The notes under the pieces are model-generated. The model did not search any database. It was given only the letters and a program-made list of their open reading frames with translations, and was not told the origin of the DNA. Shown here piece by piece: positions 20,701 through 32,205 of a DNA stretch of 64,000 nt. The stretch's first letter is position 1; the number at the start of each line of letters is the position of its first letter. The stretch is taken from the NCBI GenBank assembly GCA_905250115.1, contig CAJNOI010000088.1, positions 41,112-105,111 of the forward strand, given 5' to 3'. The position numbers were made by a program, and so were the translations under genes. The DNA is from Adineta steineri (taxonomy: Eukaryota > Rotifera > Eurotatoria > Adinetida > Adinetidae).

Positions 20701-23700
20701 AATTGACAAAGATTATAGATTTTTATAATCGATAAAGATGATTTATTGGATAAATGATTCAATGAATTATAACCTATAGATAAGTGTTTTTTTTATATAA
20801 ATCTTTATATACAAACTGAACTCAAATGATTTTCTTTTTTTTTTGTATTTTCTAATAAAAGGAAACATATTTATCTTACTAATTGAATTATGCCGTGTTT
20901 TATTATTCAATTTTCGAGGTATATTTTGATGATTATTTTTCATTGTTGAACTATTTATTTGTACTGCTGGACGATAATATGATTGATGATTACTATCATT
21001 ATTATTTATTGTACCTACAAAAAAAAGATCAATATTTTTTTTTCATTAAAACAAAAATAATAACCTCGATTTTGTGTCGTTTCAACTATCATATGTTGTG
21101 CAGCTAAAGCACTAGCAGGTGTTACTTCAATATGACAAAAATCTCCTGTACATGCTCGAACAATAGCATTCGCTTCCATTAATGATATGCCATCAAACGG
21201 TTTTTGATCAACAGCATTTACTTGATCACCACTATGAAGTGCTCCACATCTAAGTATTTATAATATAAACAAATTTTGTTTTTCAAAAATAAATCCTTAC
21301 CGATCGGCAATACTTGCTGGTTTAACATTATCAATAACAATAACTGAACGATTATTTCGAATCCATTTTTGTGTTAAATTAATACCAATTGTTGATCCAA
21401 GTGATTTTTCAATTTCAATTAAAAGTGGACCGGTTGCATGTTTAACACTATCTATATAAAAAATGATTTGAATTTATAAGAATCTTTCAACTTGCCAATT
21501 ATGATAGTTATTTTTCTTTTCATTTATTTATTATGTATTTTTTCAATAATTAATTTATAATTGATATTTACATGTAAAAATGGAGCTCATTAAAGTCAAA
21601 TTATCAGAACTGATGGAGTTAGCTAATTACATATTCAAGTACAAGGCAATACCTGGTTGTATTCGATATTTACTAATCAACAGAAATGAACGAATTGTTA
21701 GAAAAACTCATAATTGATTAAAAACAAAAAAAACGAATCAATCTTCATTAAAATATCTTGACATTTAAATTTTTAATTGAATTCTATGATTTCATTAGAA
21801 AATGTATTCATGTTAAAATAAGTTTAATCTTTTTCTATTTCATTAAACATTATAATAAATCTCTTACCAACAATAGCAACATCATATTCAATAAGAAATA
21901 GAGTTGTACCACGACATTGTCTCATAATATTATTAGCATCTTCAAGTGTTGCTCCACTAACATTAATTCCATTAATAGCTAAAACTCGATCACCAATTTT
22001 AAGTGTTCCTTCTCTATAAACAATTACAACATAGTTTATTTATTAAATATGTCAGACAAATGTATTTACTTATCAGCTGGTCCCTGTGGTCTTATCTTTG
22101 TAATAATAAGTGGTCGTGTTCGAGTTTTATCATCAGAATTTCCACCACGTAAAATAAAACCATAACTTTGATTTTCTTTTTCTAATTGAATTTGAATCGT
22201 TTTTGTTTGTACTGTATTACTTGCATGTAAAGCTAAAAATAAAGAAATATAATAATAATTTGTTTTTGTTTTGTTGACATACGCCATTTAGGTAAATCAT
22301 ATTCAAGTTCTAATGTTAATTGATCTCCTGCTTGTTTTATTAAATCAATAATTTGTTCATGTCGAAGACCAGCAGTTTTCGTACTATTTATTCCTGTTAT
22401 AATATCACCAGTTTCTAATACATCAGATTTTTGTGCTAATGAACCTGGTTTAAGTTGTGCTACTCGTGGTTTACCATCTTTATCAATACCACCGGATATT
22501 GTTAAACCAAGTGGTGAACCTTCTTTTTTTGCTAATTCAATTGTCGTTTGACCTTTAACAGCTAAATAATAATCATAATTATAATATATAATAAATATAT
22601 ATAAAAATTTTTTATATACCGCGTAATATGGGTGCAGGGCTAGGTGCAGCCCATTTACACATTGATATAGCTCGTTTTATATCATGTATCGTGCCACTAC
22701 TTTCACAGCTCATCCCGTACTTCTTTAGTTTGAGTATTTATAAAGGTGCAATACAATGAATGGTAGGAGGCGGGCTCAATTCATGGTTATATGACAAAGA
22801 AGAGAACAAGTGTCACTTCACGCTCTCGCTTTTCTCTTCTCTTGTCTTTCTATATTGGCATCGAGTGTTTTCTTTTACTCATGTATTTTTCTTTCTCTCT
22901 CTCTCTCGATTGTCTTTGAACTCTCTCTCTGGTTGCGCATACATGTATATATACAACTATGTTCGATAACACCCTGTTCCCTATTCGCTTGACATGCTAT
23001 GCCGTTCTGCAATGTACTATATTATCGAGTATTACCATCAGTATCCAAACACATACATCAAATTGTGTTTGTACATATGCAACGGCATGCAAACGAAGAG
23101 AGAGAAGAAAAAAGTTGATCTTTCGAGTATATTGCATATGCATGTACATATATAAGCATACAAAGTAAAGTCATTACATTGTGCAATGATCAATCGCTTG
23201 TAGAAGTATTAAACCTTGTCAAGGTGTTTTACTTTTCTTTTTGTTCATCATCATGTCTTTCTCTATTTATTATGTTAATTAATCTATCGAGAGAAAAAAA
23301 ATCTGAATTATTCATCTTATGATTATCCTAAAGGTCAAATACTTTCTCATATTATCATATAGATGATTTCAAAATCTCTAGGAAAAAAAATGTAACTTTA
23401 ACATTAATTATCTCGAAAGATTTTATCCCAAATTGACTTTCGTTTCTAATGTAATTAGAAGATATATCTTTAGAAATATCAATTTACTCAAGGATATCTC
23501 AATCTCTATTTTGAAATTCATAATAATTAATTAACTTACTCTTATAAATCCAATCTGTTGTTCTACATTTAGTTTCTAAATCAAATTTCTTTTTTGATTT
23601 TCTTGTCGAACCGCAAAACATTTTCAAATTAAGTACCATTTGATATACGAAATGATAATAAGAGAAATGAAAATATTCATATTGTGTTTGACACTGATCA

Positions 23701-25526
23701 ATTGATCAATATCTATGTTCACTGAGCACAACGAAGAAAAAATAGAAGGCGTAGTAAAGGTCATTGTCAACACAATCTCCATTTTTCAGTATGTATATAG
23801 GTGTGAATGGATGAAAAAAAAAAAGAAAGAAAGAAAGAGAAGAGGAAAGAATACAGAAAAAGGAAGGAAGCCGATGTATACGCTTCGTTTTTTTTTATCA
23901 CTTGATATGACAGTCCTTCTACAATCATGATTGATCATCGACATAGTGATCAAGACATTGATTGCATCTTGTGTTTGTAACTAATTGGGACTAACAAGAA
24001 CATTTATATCGTTGTTATAAATCACAATGACAAGTGTCTCTTGGTCATATATAGATATATATGTATATTGTGAAATAGAAAAGTAACAGAAGCTGATTGT
24101 AACGAATTGTTTAGTTCTTTTCTCTATACATAAAAATCAGTCGAAAATTACCCCCCATAGACACAAATTGAATTACTTAGTTACGAATAAAATTCTGACC
24201 ATGAATACAATTCTGTATCTTTCAACGCTTTTTATTTATAGGCAAATTGTGTCTGAAGAAGTTATGCCTTATTATCGACAGATCATTTCACTTGATAACT
24301 CTACTGACACTTGTCTACTATCATCATAAAAAATATCAATACATATATATATAGTATTGAAAGATTGGCTATTGTCTGTGATCATAAAAAAGCCTTTATT
24401 CTATTTGTTTACTCTAATCTATTCAACCTCATTCTATTTTTTCAATGATATCTTTAAGTGTAGAAGATTGATAGACTTACCGAAATGATTAGAAGTATTA
24501 AGATTTGTATTTTCGTTATAATTAATGACAACAATATATCGTTTAGAAGAAATACAGATACGTAAGCAAAGAAATGATGATAAACGAGAAGAATTTTTTC
24601 TAGGTAGTGATGATAGTCGCTCAAGTGTTAATAAACGATAATTCCAACTCATCACTTTTTTCTATTCTTTGATCCCAAGTAATAAGTTATGTATATATAT
24701 ATACTAACAAAGATCATGTTGTACAACAATCAATAAATATGAATAAAAGCATTCATATCATTCATCATATTTACTGCAAGGTTAGTATTACCCTTAGAAC
24801 CCCAACTACCGACATATGTGTCGGTACTATCATCATACATTAACTTGTATTTTGTTCTAATAATCTATTTATAGAACATACAAAAAAAGACGACTATATA
24901 TGACCAAAAATAAATCACCGCTTATGAACTTATTAACACAGACGACATATCGGAGAGAGTGAAAAGGGTGATATATATACATTCTATTTTCTTATGCGAG
25001 CTGATAAAAAGGCAATATGCTGAAAGGTTGTAAAGCAAACTAATTTAATGAATATTTCTTATCTTGTATATCAATCTGAGCTATTATTCATTCATTTATA
25101 CACGATTATATCATCAAAAATATCTTTCAGATTTCAATTGTGATATAAAAAGAAAAAAGGTATCTTACAAATAGGTGAATGATGATTTTTTGATAAAGGT
25201 ATATTATGAATATCAGCAGCCGTTGTTGATGTAATCGACGAATCTACAAACAAAACGGAACATACAGATATTTTTTAATACGCAATCAATCAAAAAAAGA
25301 ATATTCTTTGAAAATCATCGACATTTAGTCATTTAGTGATAAGGTTAATCGATCGTTTGATCAGACATAAACAAGATCGATGATCGATTAAGTTATGTCT
25401 ACTACTAACATGATCATTTTTTTTTACGTTAAATATCTTTCGCTTTAATCAAAAATATTTACCTGTTACTTCTGATGAATTTGTTTCATTCGAACTTTTC
25501 AAACAATGTATTTTCCAATTTGGCAT
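17763..25526 (-). CDS. GRIP1: Glutamate receptor-interacting protein (GRIP), seven PDZ domains
   Basis: Shared exons in coding order: 22561-22283, 22232-22070, 22013-21868, 21451-21301, 21249-21065, 21014-20880, 20541-20316, 19824-19685, 19636-19559, 19486-19225, 19064-18975, 18923-18775, 18723-18559, 18504-18095 and 18035-17763. With the first exon 22713-22620 the product is 981 aa. Exactly seven PDZ domains can be read, as in vertebrate GRIP. Their carboxylate-binding loops are GLTI, GFIL, GINL, GFTI, GLSV, GLTI and GFSI. Family-specific stretches are [16 protein letters not shown] in PDZ1, [15 protein letters not shown] in PDZ3 and [13 protein letters not shown] between PDZ6 and PDZ7. GRIP is a cytoplasmic scaffold clustering receptors and cargo. 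Several first exons exist; the most distal one (MPNWKIHC) resembles the palmitoylated vertebrate GRIP1b start MPGWKKN. Vertebrate GRIP1 and GRIP2 cannot be separated. Confidence 0.93.
19896..20187. mobile_element. 292-bp hAT-type MITE in a GRIP intron
   Basis: The ends are TAGACATGACCCAAACT and, inverted, TAGACATAACCCAAACT (16 of 17 match). Both sides are flanked by ATTATTAC (19888-19895 and 20188-20195), a perfect 8-bp duplication. The interior is built from many copies of CCCAAACTC-like words in both orientations, with runs of GGG on the plus strand in the left half and CCC in the right half. It has no coding capacity. It sits in the 491-bp intron 19825-20315, which without the element would be about 190 bp. 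Confidence 0.88.
22620..22713 (-). other. GRIP alternative first coding exon 1 (proximal)
   Basis: ATG at 22713-22711 ([20 protein letters not shown]), donor GTATAT after 22620, phase 1, joining the shared PDZ1 exon at 22561 in frame. A Cys at position 3 could be lipid-modified. Confidence 0.7.
23540..23621 (-). other. GRIP alternative first coding exon 2
   Basis: ATG at 23621-23619 ([18 protein letters not shown]), consensus donor GTAAGT after 23540, phase 1, joining 22561 in frame (977 aa). The N-terminal Cys followed by a Lys/Arg-rich stretch looks like a palmitoylation plus basic membrane anchor. Confidence 0.65.
24481..24652 (-). other. GRIP alternative first coding exon 3
   Basis: ATG at 24652-24650 ([18 protein letters not shown]), consensus donor GTAAGT after 24481, phase 1, joining 22561 in frame (1007 aa). 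It has a Cys-containing hydrophobic stretch, [12 protein letters not shown]. Confidence 0.65.
24807..24826. promoter_or_regulatory. 20-bp perfect palindrome upstream of GRIP first exon 3
   Basis: TACCGACA-TATG-TGTCGGTA: 8-bp arms with a 4-bp spacer, about 155 bp upstream of the ATG of first exon 3 (minus strand). It is GC-rich against an AT-rich background. A dimeric transcription-factor site is possible; there is no direct evidence. Confidence 0.35.
25169..25526 (-). other. GRIP alternative 5' exons 4a/4b (distal)
   Basis: Exon 4a is 25526-25463 ([20 protein letters not shown], phase 1 donor GTAAAT). Exon 4b is 25243-25169 (encoding [18 protein letters not shown], acceptor TTTGTAG, donor GTAAGA, phase 1 in and out). 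Together they join the shared exon at 22561 in frame and give a 996-aa protein. The start MPNWKIHC resembles the MPGWKKN-type start of the palmitoylated vertebrate GRIP1 isoform, so this is probably the ancestral promoter. Confidence 0.7.
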
Positions 25527-27238
25527 AGTCGATTAATCTAGACGAAAATAAACTTAACAGACATATATATATATCAATCATAACACATATACTTACATGA
25601 TAAAAGTTAAGAAGACGATGATCTAATGTATATATATATTATTGCTATGTAAAAAAAAACCAGTTAATGTTGTGTTAATGTTTGATACAATGAATGGATA
25701 GAAAAATGAAAGCATTAATAATATGTATCAAAATACAACAAGATTTGATATGTCTGTATATTTGTCTCTGTTTTTGCGAACAGAAATGAATTTATAAAAT
25801 GACGATGATACACAAAGAAGAAGAAGAAAAAAAGTAATGGCGAGAAAGAGAAAGAAAAAGAAAAAGAAATAGATGATAATCTTTTCTCCTAGTTTTATAT
25901 ACGAAAATACTCAAGTAACAAAAAAAGAAACTGACCAAAATGGATTGAAAAAATCTAGGTTTTTTCTCTGTACAGAAAAGTTTTTTCCTATATGGTACGA
26001 CAAACGAAGTAAATGACTGAAATAAAACGTTATTCTACATTTCATATAGATAGACAATAATTATATTGCAAGGTGATATACACACGCCACCAAAAAAAGG
26101 AATACAATGACAATGAGAAAAAAAATGTATTGATAGTTTGCTTTTTTTTCAATAAAAAAATTAGATAGAATGTCAGATAAAGAACTGTAATGTAATTTGT
26201 ATGAACTATGTAAATGATGTCTAGGAAATATGTAGACACAAAAAAAAGAAATCAATTCCTTATAGGCAATTAAAATAGTCTATTGGAAAACTTCGACAAT
26301 ATTATATTCAATATGAATAGTTTCTATCAATTGTGATGAAATTCGAATAGATTCAAATTATTAAGACACTAGATTGAAATTGTACAACTAATACTTAAAA
26401 TGAAGGTTCTTTTTTCCCATCAGAATTTGATCGATACTTACTGATATCGATGACTAGCAGACTCGACATATCTATCAGCAATAGTCTTGATATAGTAATA
26501 TTATAATTAGTTTTTGCTTCTAGCTAGAGCCTGTCTACTATGAAACTTCTTGATATATACGTAAATAAAGTCTATGCGAGACTATCTATCAAGAACATCA
26601 AAGAATGGAAGAACTAGATAAATCGGTAGAGTATTTTCATGAATATTAAACATCGAGATAGAAAGGTAATTATGCAAAAACAGATTCGATAGATCTTTGA
26701 GTTCACTTTCTCTTGATAAATTCTGTAATAAGTAAAACGATGTTTTCGTAGATATTTTCGATATATATATTAGTTAAATTAACACTTTTATTTGATAGCT
26801 TTTTATAAGAAACGTTTCATATTAACTAAGAGATTTCGAGAACGATGACATCTATCTATAAATAACATTTTCAAACAATCATCTCTATCTGATATGTCTT
26901 ATCATAGGAAGATCAATAGACGAATTATGCACTGTAATATATAGTCATCAATGACAAAAAAACAATTTCTCTTTTCTCATCGACTTTATTTTCTATGTAC
27001 AAATTAAATTAAAGAATCATGCATTATTAAATAACAACGTATTATCATTAAAAAAATAGATTTACCCATTGCCCTATTATAAAATATTTTATTACTGATC
27101 GCAATCACGCCTTTATTTATATTAGCAAGTCATGAAATAAGAAAACGAACGAAGGTTATTCATCCGTGGCTATATATATGTTTTTCTATTGACACGTGTA
27201 ACTTTCTTTTTTTTTAATAAGTATATTAAAAAGAGAGG
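25527..27238. other. Intergenic, divergent promoters of GRIP and CorA-like genes
   Basis: A 1.7-kb spacer between two divergent genes. It contains purine-rich runs near 25815-25870 and an E-box (CACGTG, 27193-27198) about 45 bp upstream of the CorA start codon. The minus-strand frames near 26042-26255 are low-complexity and unsupported. Confidence 0.5.
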
Positions 27239-29458
27239 ATGCCTTTGAATGATGTTGATTTAGTACGTCGACGCCTTTCAGTCGGATTAGCAACTGATCT
27301 AGTAGATTTTATTGTTCATTTATATGATGAACAATCATTTGAAGAAAGACATTTTAAATCTATTTGGGATGTTTTTCATCTATTGGATGAGGAAAATGAA
27401 AATCAGAAATCTTGTTGGATTGAAGTTATTAATCGAGGTTCGATGAATTTACCAAGAAATATGGAACTATTTTGTGAACATTTTGATATTCATCCATTAA
27501 CAATTGAAGATATATCAACATTAGCACCATATATGAAATTAGATTTATTTAATGAACAATCAGCTGTTTATCTTCTAATGAAAATTATATCATGGAATAC
27601 TCAACGTGTTGAACAACATCAAATATCATTTTATTTAAAACGTTCAAAAAATCTATTAATTACATTTCAAGAAAAAAATAGTGGTTTTGAAGAACTTTTT
27701 GATGATATTAGAAATCGTTTTCGACGACAAAGAAATTATACTGGTGATCAATCACTTTATCCAAATAGTCGACTGAAACAAATGACTATTGATTATCTTT
27801 TTTATTGTTTATGGAATGCTATTATTGACAGGTATGCATATCAAATTAGTTTCCTTCAGTTAACATAGTGTTTTATACTGACTGTATGAGAAAAGAAAAT
27901 ATAAACTAATAGCATTAACTGTTATAGATAGACTCACTCCGATAAAAGTATATTTCGTAAACTGAGCATTAATAAAAAATAGGATCGGTAAAAAGAAGAG
28001 AGTATGTCTACTTGTGATTGGACCATCTTGAAGATGTGAGGATGAACATATGAAAACATGTGTTTGTCAGAGGTTAATGATTGATCATGATATTCACCTA
28101 CTTACATTAACCTATACTTATACGTTAATGCGTATTGAATAGACGACGCTCATAAACATATGGGTAAAATCACGCAAAACAGAACATTTACTACTTTCGT
28201 TTCACTTTAATTTTTTACAAGGATATTCGTCGTCGATAAATTCTTTTAACATAGACATATGTAAAAATGTTGACACTATCAGCTGTTACTTAATTAAAAT
28301 GAATTAACTAATCAGTCAATATCGGTCGAATCATACGAGAAAAAAAAATATAAAATTTTGAGGGTAGATTCTAGAATCCGGGTCACATCTATGATAAAAT
28401 TTTCAGCAAAATCCGACGACAAAAATTCTCCCTATAAAAACAAGTCTCGCAGAGACTCCATCAGGTCGCAAAACCATGCAGTTGTTAGAACAGTTTTTCT
28501 ACGGTATACTCATACTCCGTTACATCGCTAATAAATGATTTTGTTTATATATAAAACACAAGTATTCAATTATTGATATCTATAAATGCTTATAAAATAT
28601 CTATGTGACTCTAACAGACTCTACTAAGAGCTATTAAGACTAATATTTTCATTTTTCTTCTTATGATAATCAATCTTTTATCGGACATGTTTTATATTTA
28701 ATCTCTAAATCATCTAGTTCATCATGACTTTAAATACTATCATTTACTAAATATTTAGATATATGATTGTCTTAGAAGAAGTAGCTAGATGCTTGGATCA
28801 ATTTGATGAAGAACTTATGGCAGATAAAGAATCACGAACAATGGAAACATTACATTCAATTTATCGTATAAAACATGATCTACTTCATTTAAGAATTTTA
28901 TTTAATCCATTAAAAGAAATTATTTGTCGTTTACAACGAACAACACAAGATGAAAAATTTATATCTCTACGTGCAGATGCATTACGTCGACTTGATTTAA
29001 AACATCGTCTTATTCGACGACAAGTTAAATTTTTTCGACAAACATCACAAACAACGGATCCTTCATTAAATACACAAATTACTACAACAGATCATCCTCC
29101 AAAAAAATCTCCAAGAACATCTCTATTTTTCAATGAATATGTTTATATTTATTTAAGTGATTTAAATGATAATATCAATCAATTAATTGATGCATTAGAA
29201 ATTCAACGTGAAAGTGTTGCAATGCTTATATCATTTTGGCTTACTTTAAATAATAATGAAACACAAGAAACACTTAAATTTCTCATGTTGATATCTGTTC
29301 TTTTTATGCCATGTGTATTATTAACTGCAATCAATTCTACAAATTTTCAAGTAGAACCAACACTTCAGTATAAGTATGGATATTATATAGTACTTAGTCT
29401 TATAGGTGGTATACTACTTGGTATGATTTCGTGGTATAAAGCTAAACGATGGATTTAA
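27239..29458 (+). CDS. CorA-like divalent-cation (Mg2+/Zn2+) transporter, 430 aa
   Basis: Exons are 27239-27831 and 28759-29458, joined as GACAG|GT..TTTAG|ATATATG, which restores Arg-Tyr and keeps the frame (430 aa). CorA proteins are pentameric Mg2+/Co2+ channels; related ZntB moves Zn2+. The N-terminal cytoplasmic domain contains HPLTIEDI, a CorA hallmark. A long helical region follows (RYMIVLEEVARCLDQFDEEL to the stalk helix near DNINQLIDALEIQRE), then two C-terminal membrane helices (FLMLISVLFMPCVLLTAI and YGYYIVLSLIGGILLGMI) and a basic end, YKAKRWI. The normal GMN filter motif between the helices is replaced: the sequence reads TAINSTNFQ, so only the Asn is kept. Animals usually have only the mitochondrial MRS2 branch, so this gene may be of bacterial or fungal origin. 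The intron is unusually long (927 bp). Confidence 0.85.
27832..28758. other. Long intron of the CorA-like gene
   Basis: A 927-bp intron. The part at about 28350-28520 is more GC-rich than its surroundings and may be a transposon remnant, but no terminal repeats or target duplication could be found. Confidence 0.5.
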
Positions 29459-30125
29459 GTTTTTTGATTTGCTTTTTCTTTTTTTTTGAATAAAACTGAT
29501 GCATATACTGGTGATTGATAATATATATTTTAAAATGAACCAATTCGATTATCATAAATTAGTCAAAAAGGAAACATTCGGTTTACTTCTTGATACTATA
29601 GATCGAAGCTAGTTGTCATAATATTCTATAATCATTGGCAAATGCAAGTTTTTCGATACGAATGAAAAAGTTTAAAAAATAATAAAATTTCCATGCAAAG
29701 AAGACGAAGGGTTAGTTAAAACCACCACCGTCTATAAAATTTTGTTATTCTATCAACCTTGTACATAGAATAGAATGAAGTGTTGTGATGAATGATTATT
29801 TAGTTTATCTTGAATAGATTTCAACAACAAAAAAAAATTTACAATTCGAATTTACCGTATGAATAATTAAGGAGCATCGACTTCATTCTTATCACTTGGG
29901 ATAAATATAACGATGTCATATGACGTTTTTCTCGATAGTGTTTCTATACGCAACTTTGTTAAAAACTTGATAATTTAATTTCTTATTTTATATACGATTG
30001 TATACATAATTACATTTTTATCTAATATCAAAAGATATAAATAAATGTTAATCATTCTGATAAACATTTCTATCTAATAAATAAATATAATTCACTAGAA
30101 AACGAAATACTAAATTAATCAGATT
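29459..30125. other. Intergenic between two convergent transporter genes
   Basis: A 667-bp spacer between the stop codons of the CorA-like and TRK/HKT genes, holding both 3' ends. AATAAA-like words occur on both strands. No gene seen. Confidence 0.55.
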
Positions 30126-32205
30126 TTAATATACAGCAGGTTTAGTTCTTGGTGGTATATTTGGTTTTGATAGTTCAATAATATATCTTGATCGACTTGG
30201 TCGATTAGTTGAAAAAGTTCTTGGTTTAACTGCTGGAGGAGGTGGTGATGATGGTGATGATGGTATTGAATCATTCGATGATAAAAGTGGATGTTCATCT
30301 CGAGCTTTACGTTTCCATCGTTCTAATAAAGTATATGCACTATATTCAATTTTTTCTTGATCTTTCATTGAATCAAGTAAACCTCGATGTCTTCCCATTA
30401 ACATTGTCAAAACAAGAATAATTTTCGATGGAACGGATAGAACAGTAGCAAATGATGATTTTAAATTTGGATAACCTGTTGTTAAACCAACTGCACCAAA
30501 TGCTGAAACTACTTCGAAAAGAATTTTAAAAACTGTTACATTTTCATCAATAGGTGTCATATGATAAGATTCAAATGTACAAATAAGAAATATAAATATA
30601 AATAACCATGTACGTGTACGTGTTAAGAATGTAAATAAATGTGATAACATTCGACGTGCAATAAGAAACATAAGAAGATGTAATTTATATTTAGCTTTTT
30701 TTCGTGTTAAACTTGGACTACGATGTAAACTTGCTAATGATGCAAAATGTTGTTGAGCACGACGTCGAGCATCTAAACTATGACTTCTTAATATTCGATG
30801 TAAATATCGAATAGGCAAAACATGAGATTCAATTGATGATGAGTCATCAATTAATTCTGTTGATTGTCTTCGTGTAGCTTCTATATATATCGTTTCTTTA
30901 TCACGTATTGTTTCCCATTCTAATTCAAATGGAGTTTTATCTAATGCACATAACATTTGTGGTTTAACAGCCATTAAAAGTAAATAAATAACAAGAGTTC
31001 CTTCAGCAAGTAATGTGATATCAATAGTTTGAAAACCAGCAAAACGAGATGAAATTGTATGAAATACAAATATTAATATACGTTGTCCGGCAGAATAGTG
31101 AATAAAACTTTGAGAATGATAATCAAGTATCATAGATACAATAATACCAAGTGCATAAAGACAAAATGTAACAGTAAGATATATACGTGTTTGAATAGTT
31201 GGATATAAAACAGTAGATAAACGATGATTATTTAAAGATATATAATCAAAAATAATTTTATGATGCCAAGAAACTAATCGTCGAATTAACATTATAACAT
31301 TTCGAAAAATAAATGGAAAAAATGCATTACCACTCATAATTAACTACAATACAATTATTGAAATCAGTCCATAAAATAATTTTTCAAGAAAAAAAAGTAC
31401 TTACTAACATGACGAATATACAAAGTATAGTATCATCAACAAATCTCATCAGATTATCTGACCATGGTGTTAATCCATTTTGATTAAAACCTGTGACGGT
31501 AATAATAAAAGATGCATACCATGGATTTACTGGTCGACCATCTTGTTTTAATTGATTTGGTCGATAACGAAGTTTTATCCAAGAACCAATAAATGCAAAA
31601 GCAGCTAGATAAATAGTAATACATGTTAATGGTATTAACGCTAAACAACAAAGATATGCTCGATAGCGAAGTTGTTCAGCATTAGGTAGACGAGCAATTT
31701 TAACTTCAGCTTCATATGAATATTCAATTTTCTTAGTTGTTTCCGATCGAGTATGATACGCTAAATGATCATTATCAACCATTAAACCACGTTCATGTTT
31801 ATGTGTTTGTGCTTTTACAATTAATGCTGGTAATGTACTAATTGTCATTCCACAAGCTAACGTAAAAAGCATTAGAATAACTTGAGAATATGTTGATAGA
31901 CGAGCAAAATCTAGTGTACTTAAACCACAACCATAAACACATGATGATGCAATAAACCAAGCATCAATATAACGAACATGCATAAGTCGATTTGGTTTTA
32001 AATAATTCTCTATAATAACAACTGTTAAACCACCTAGAAGACCCATGGAAATAAATATAAATATATGAATATAAAAATAATGTCGCATATGCCATTGATA
32101 TCTTTTCCACCAGGATGTTTTATTCGTTAATGTTGATGACGATGATGATGATGATGATGATTGTTCGGAATTTTTACTGTCCGTTTCACTGTCTCTCGAA
32201 TCCAT
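30126..32205 (-). CDS. TRK/HKT-family potassium (cation) transporter, 672 aa
   Basis: Exons in coding order are 32205-31405 and 31343-30126, one phase-0 intron, 672 aa. TRK/HKT proteins are plasma-membrane K+ or Na+ transporters of fungi, plants and bacteria, with four pore-loop repeats each offering one Gly to the selectivity filter. All four loops are visible: SSCVYGCGLSTLD (about residues 88-99), TGFNQNGLTPWSDN (about 238-251), TISSRFAGFQTID (about 363-375) and VSAFGAVGLTTGYP (about 546-559). Gly is present at each filter position, the pattern linked to K+ selectivity. SGNAFFPFIFR also matches the conserved fungal stretch after the second loop. A Ser run (residues 16-24) and a Pro-rich C-terminal tail flank the core. 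The family is absent from typical animals, so gene transfer is likely; the eukaryotic-looking intron argues against contamination. Confidence 0.88.

Noticed and set aside
22760..23168. Plus-strand open frames near 22.8-23.2 kb
   Set aside because: They lie antisense in the GRIP 5' region and consist of CT-rich low-complexity translation.
28350..28520. GC-richer island in the CorA-like intron as a transposon
   Set aside because: No terminal inverted repeats, target duplication or coding signal could be found.
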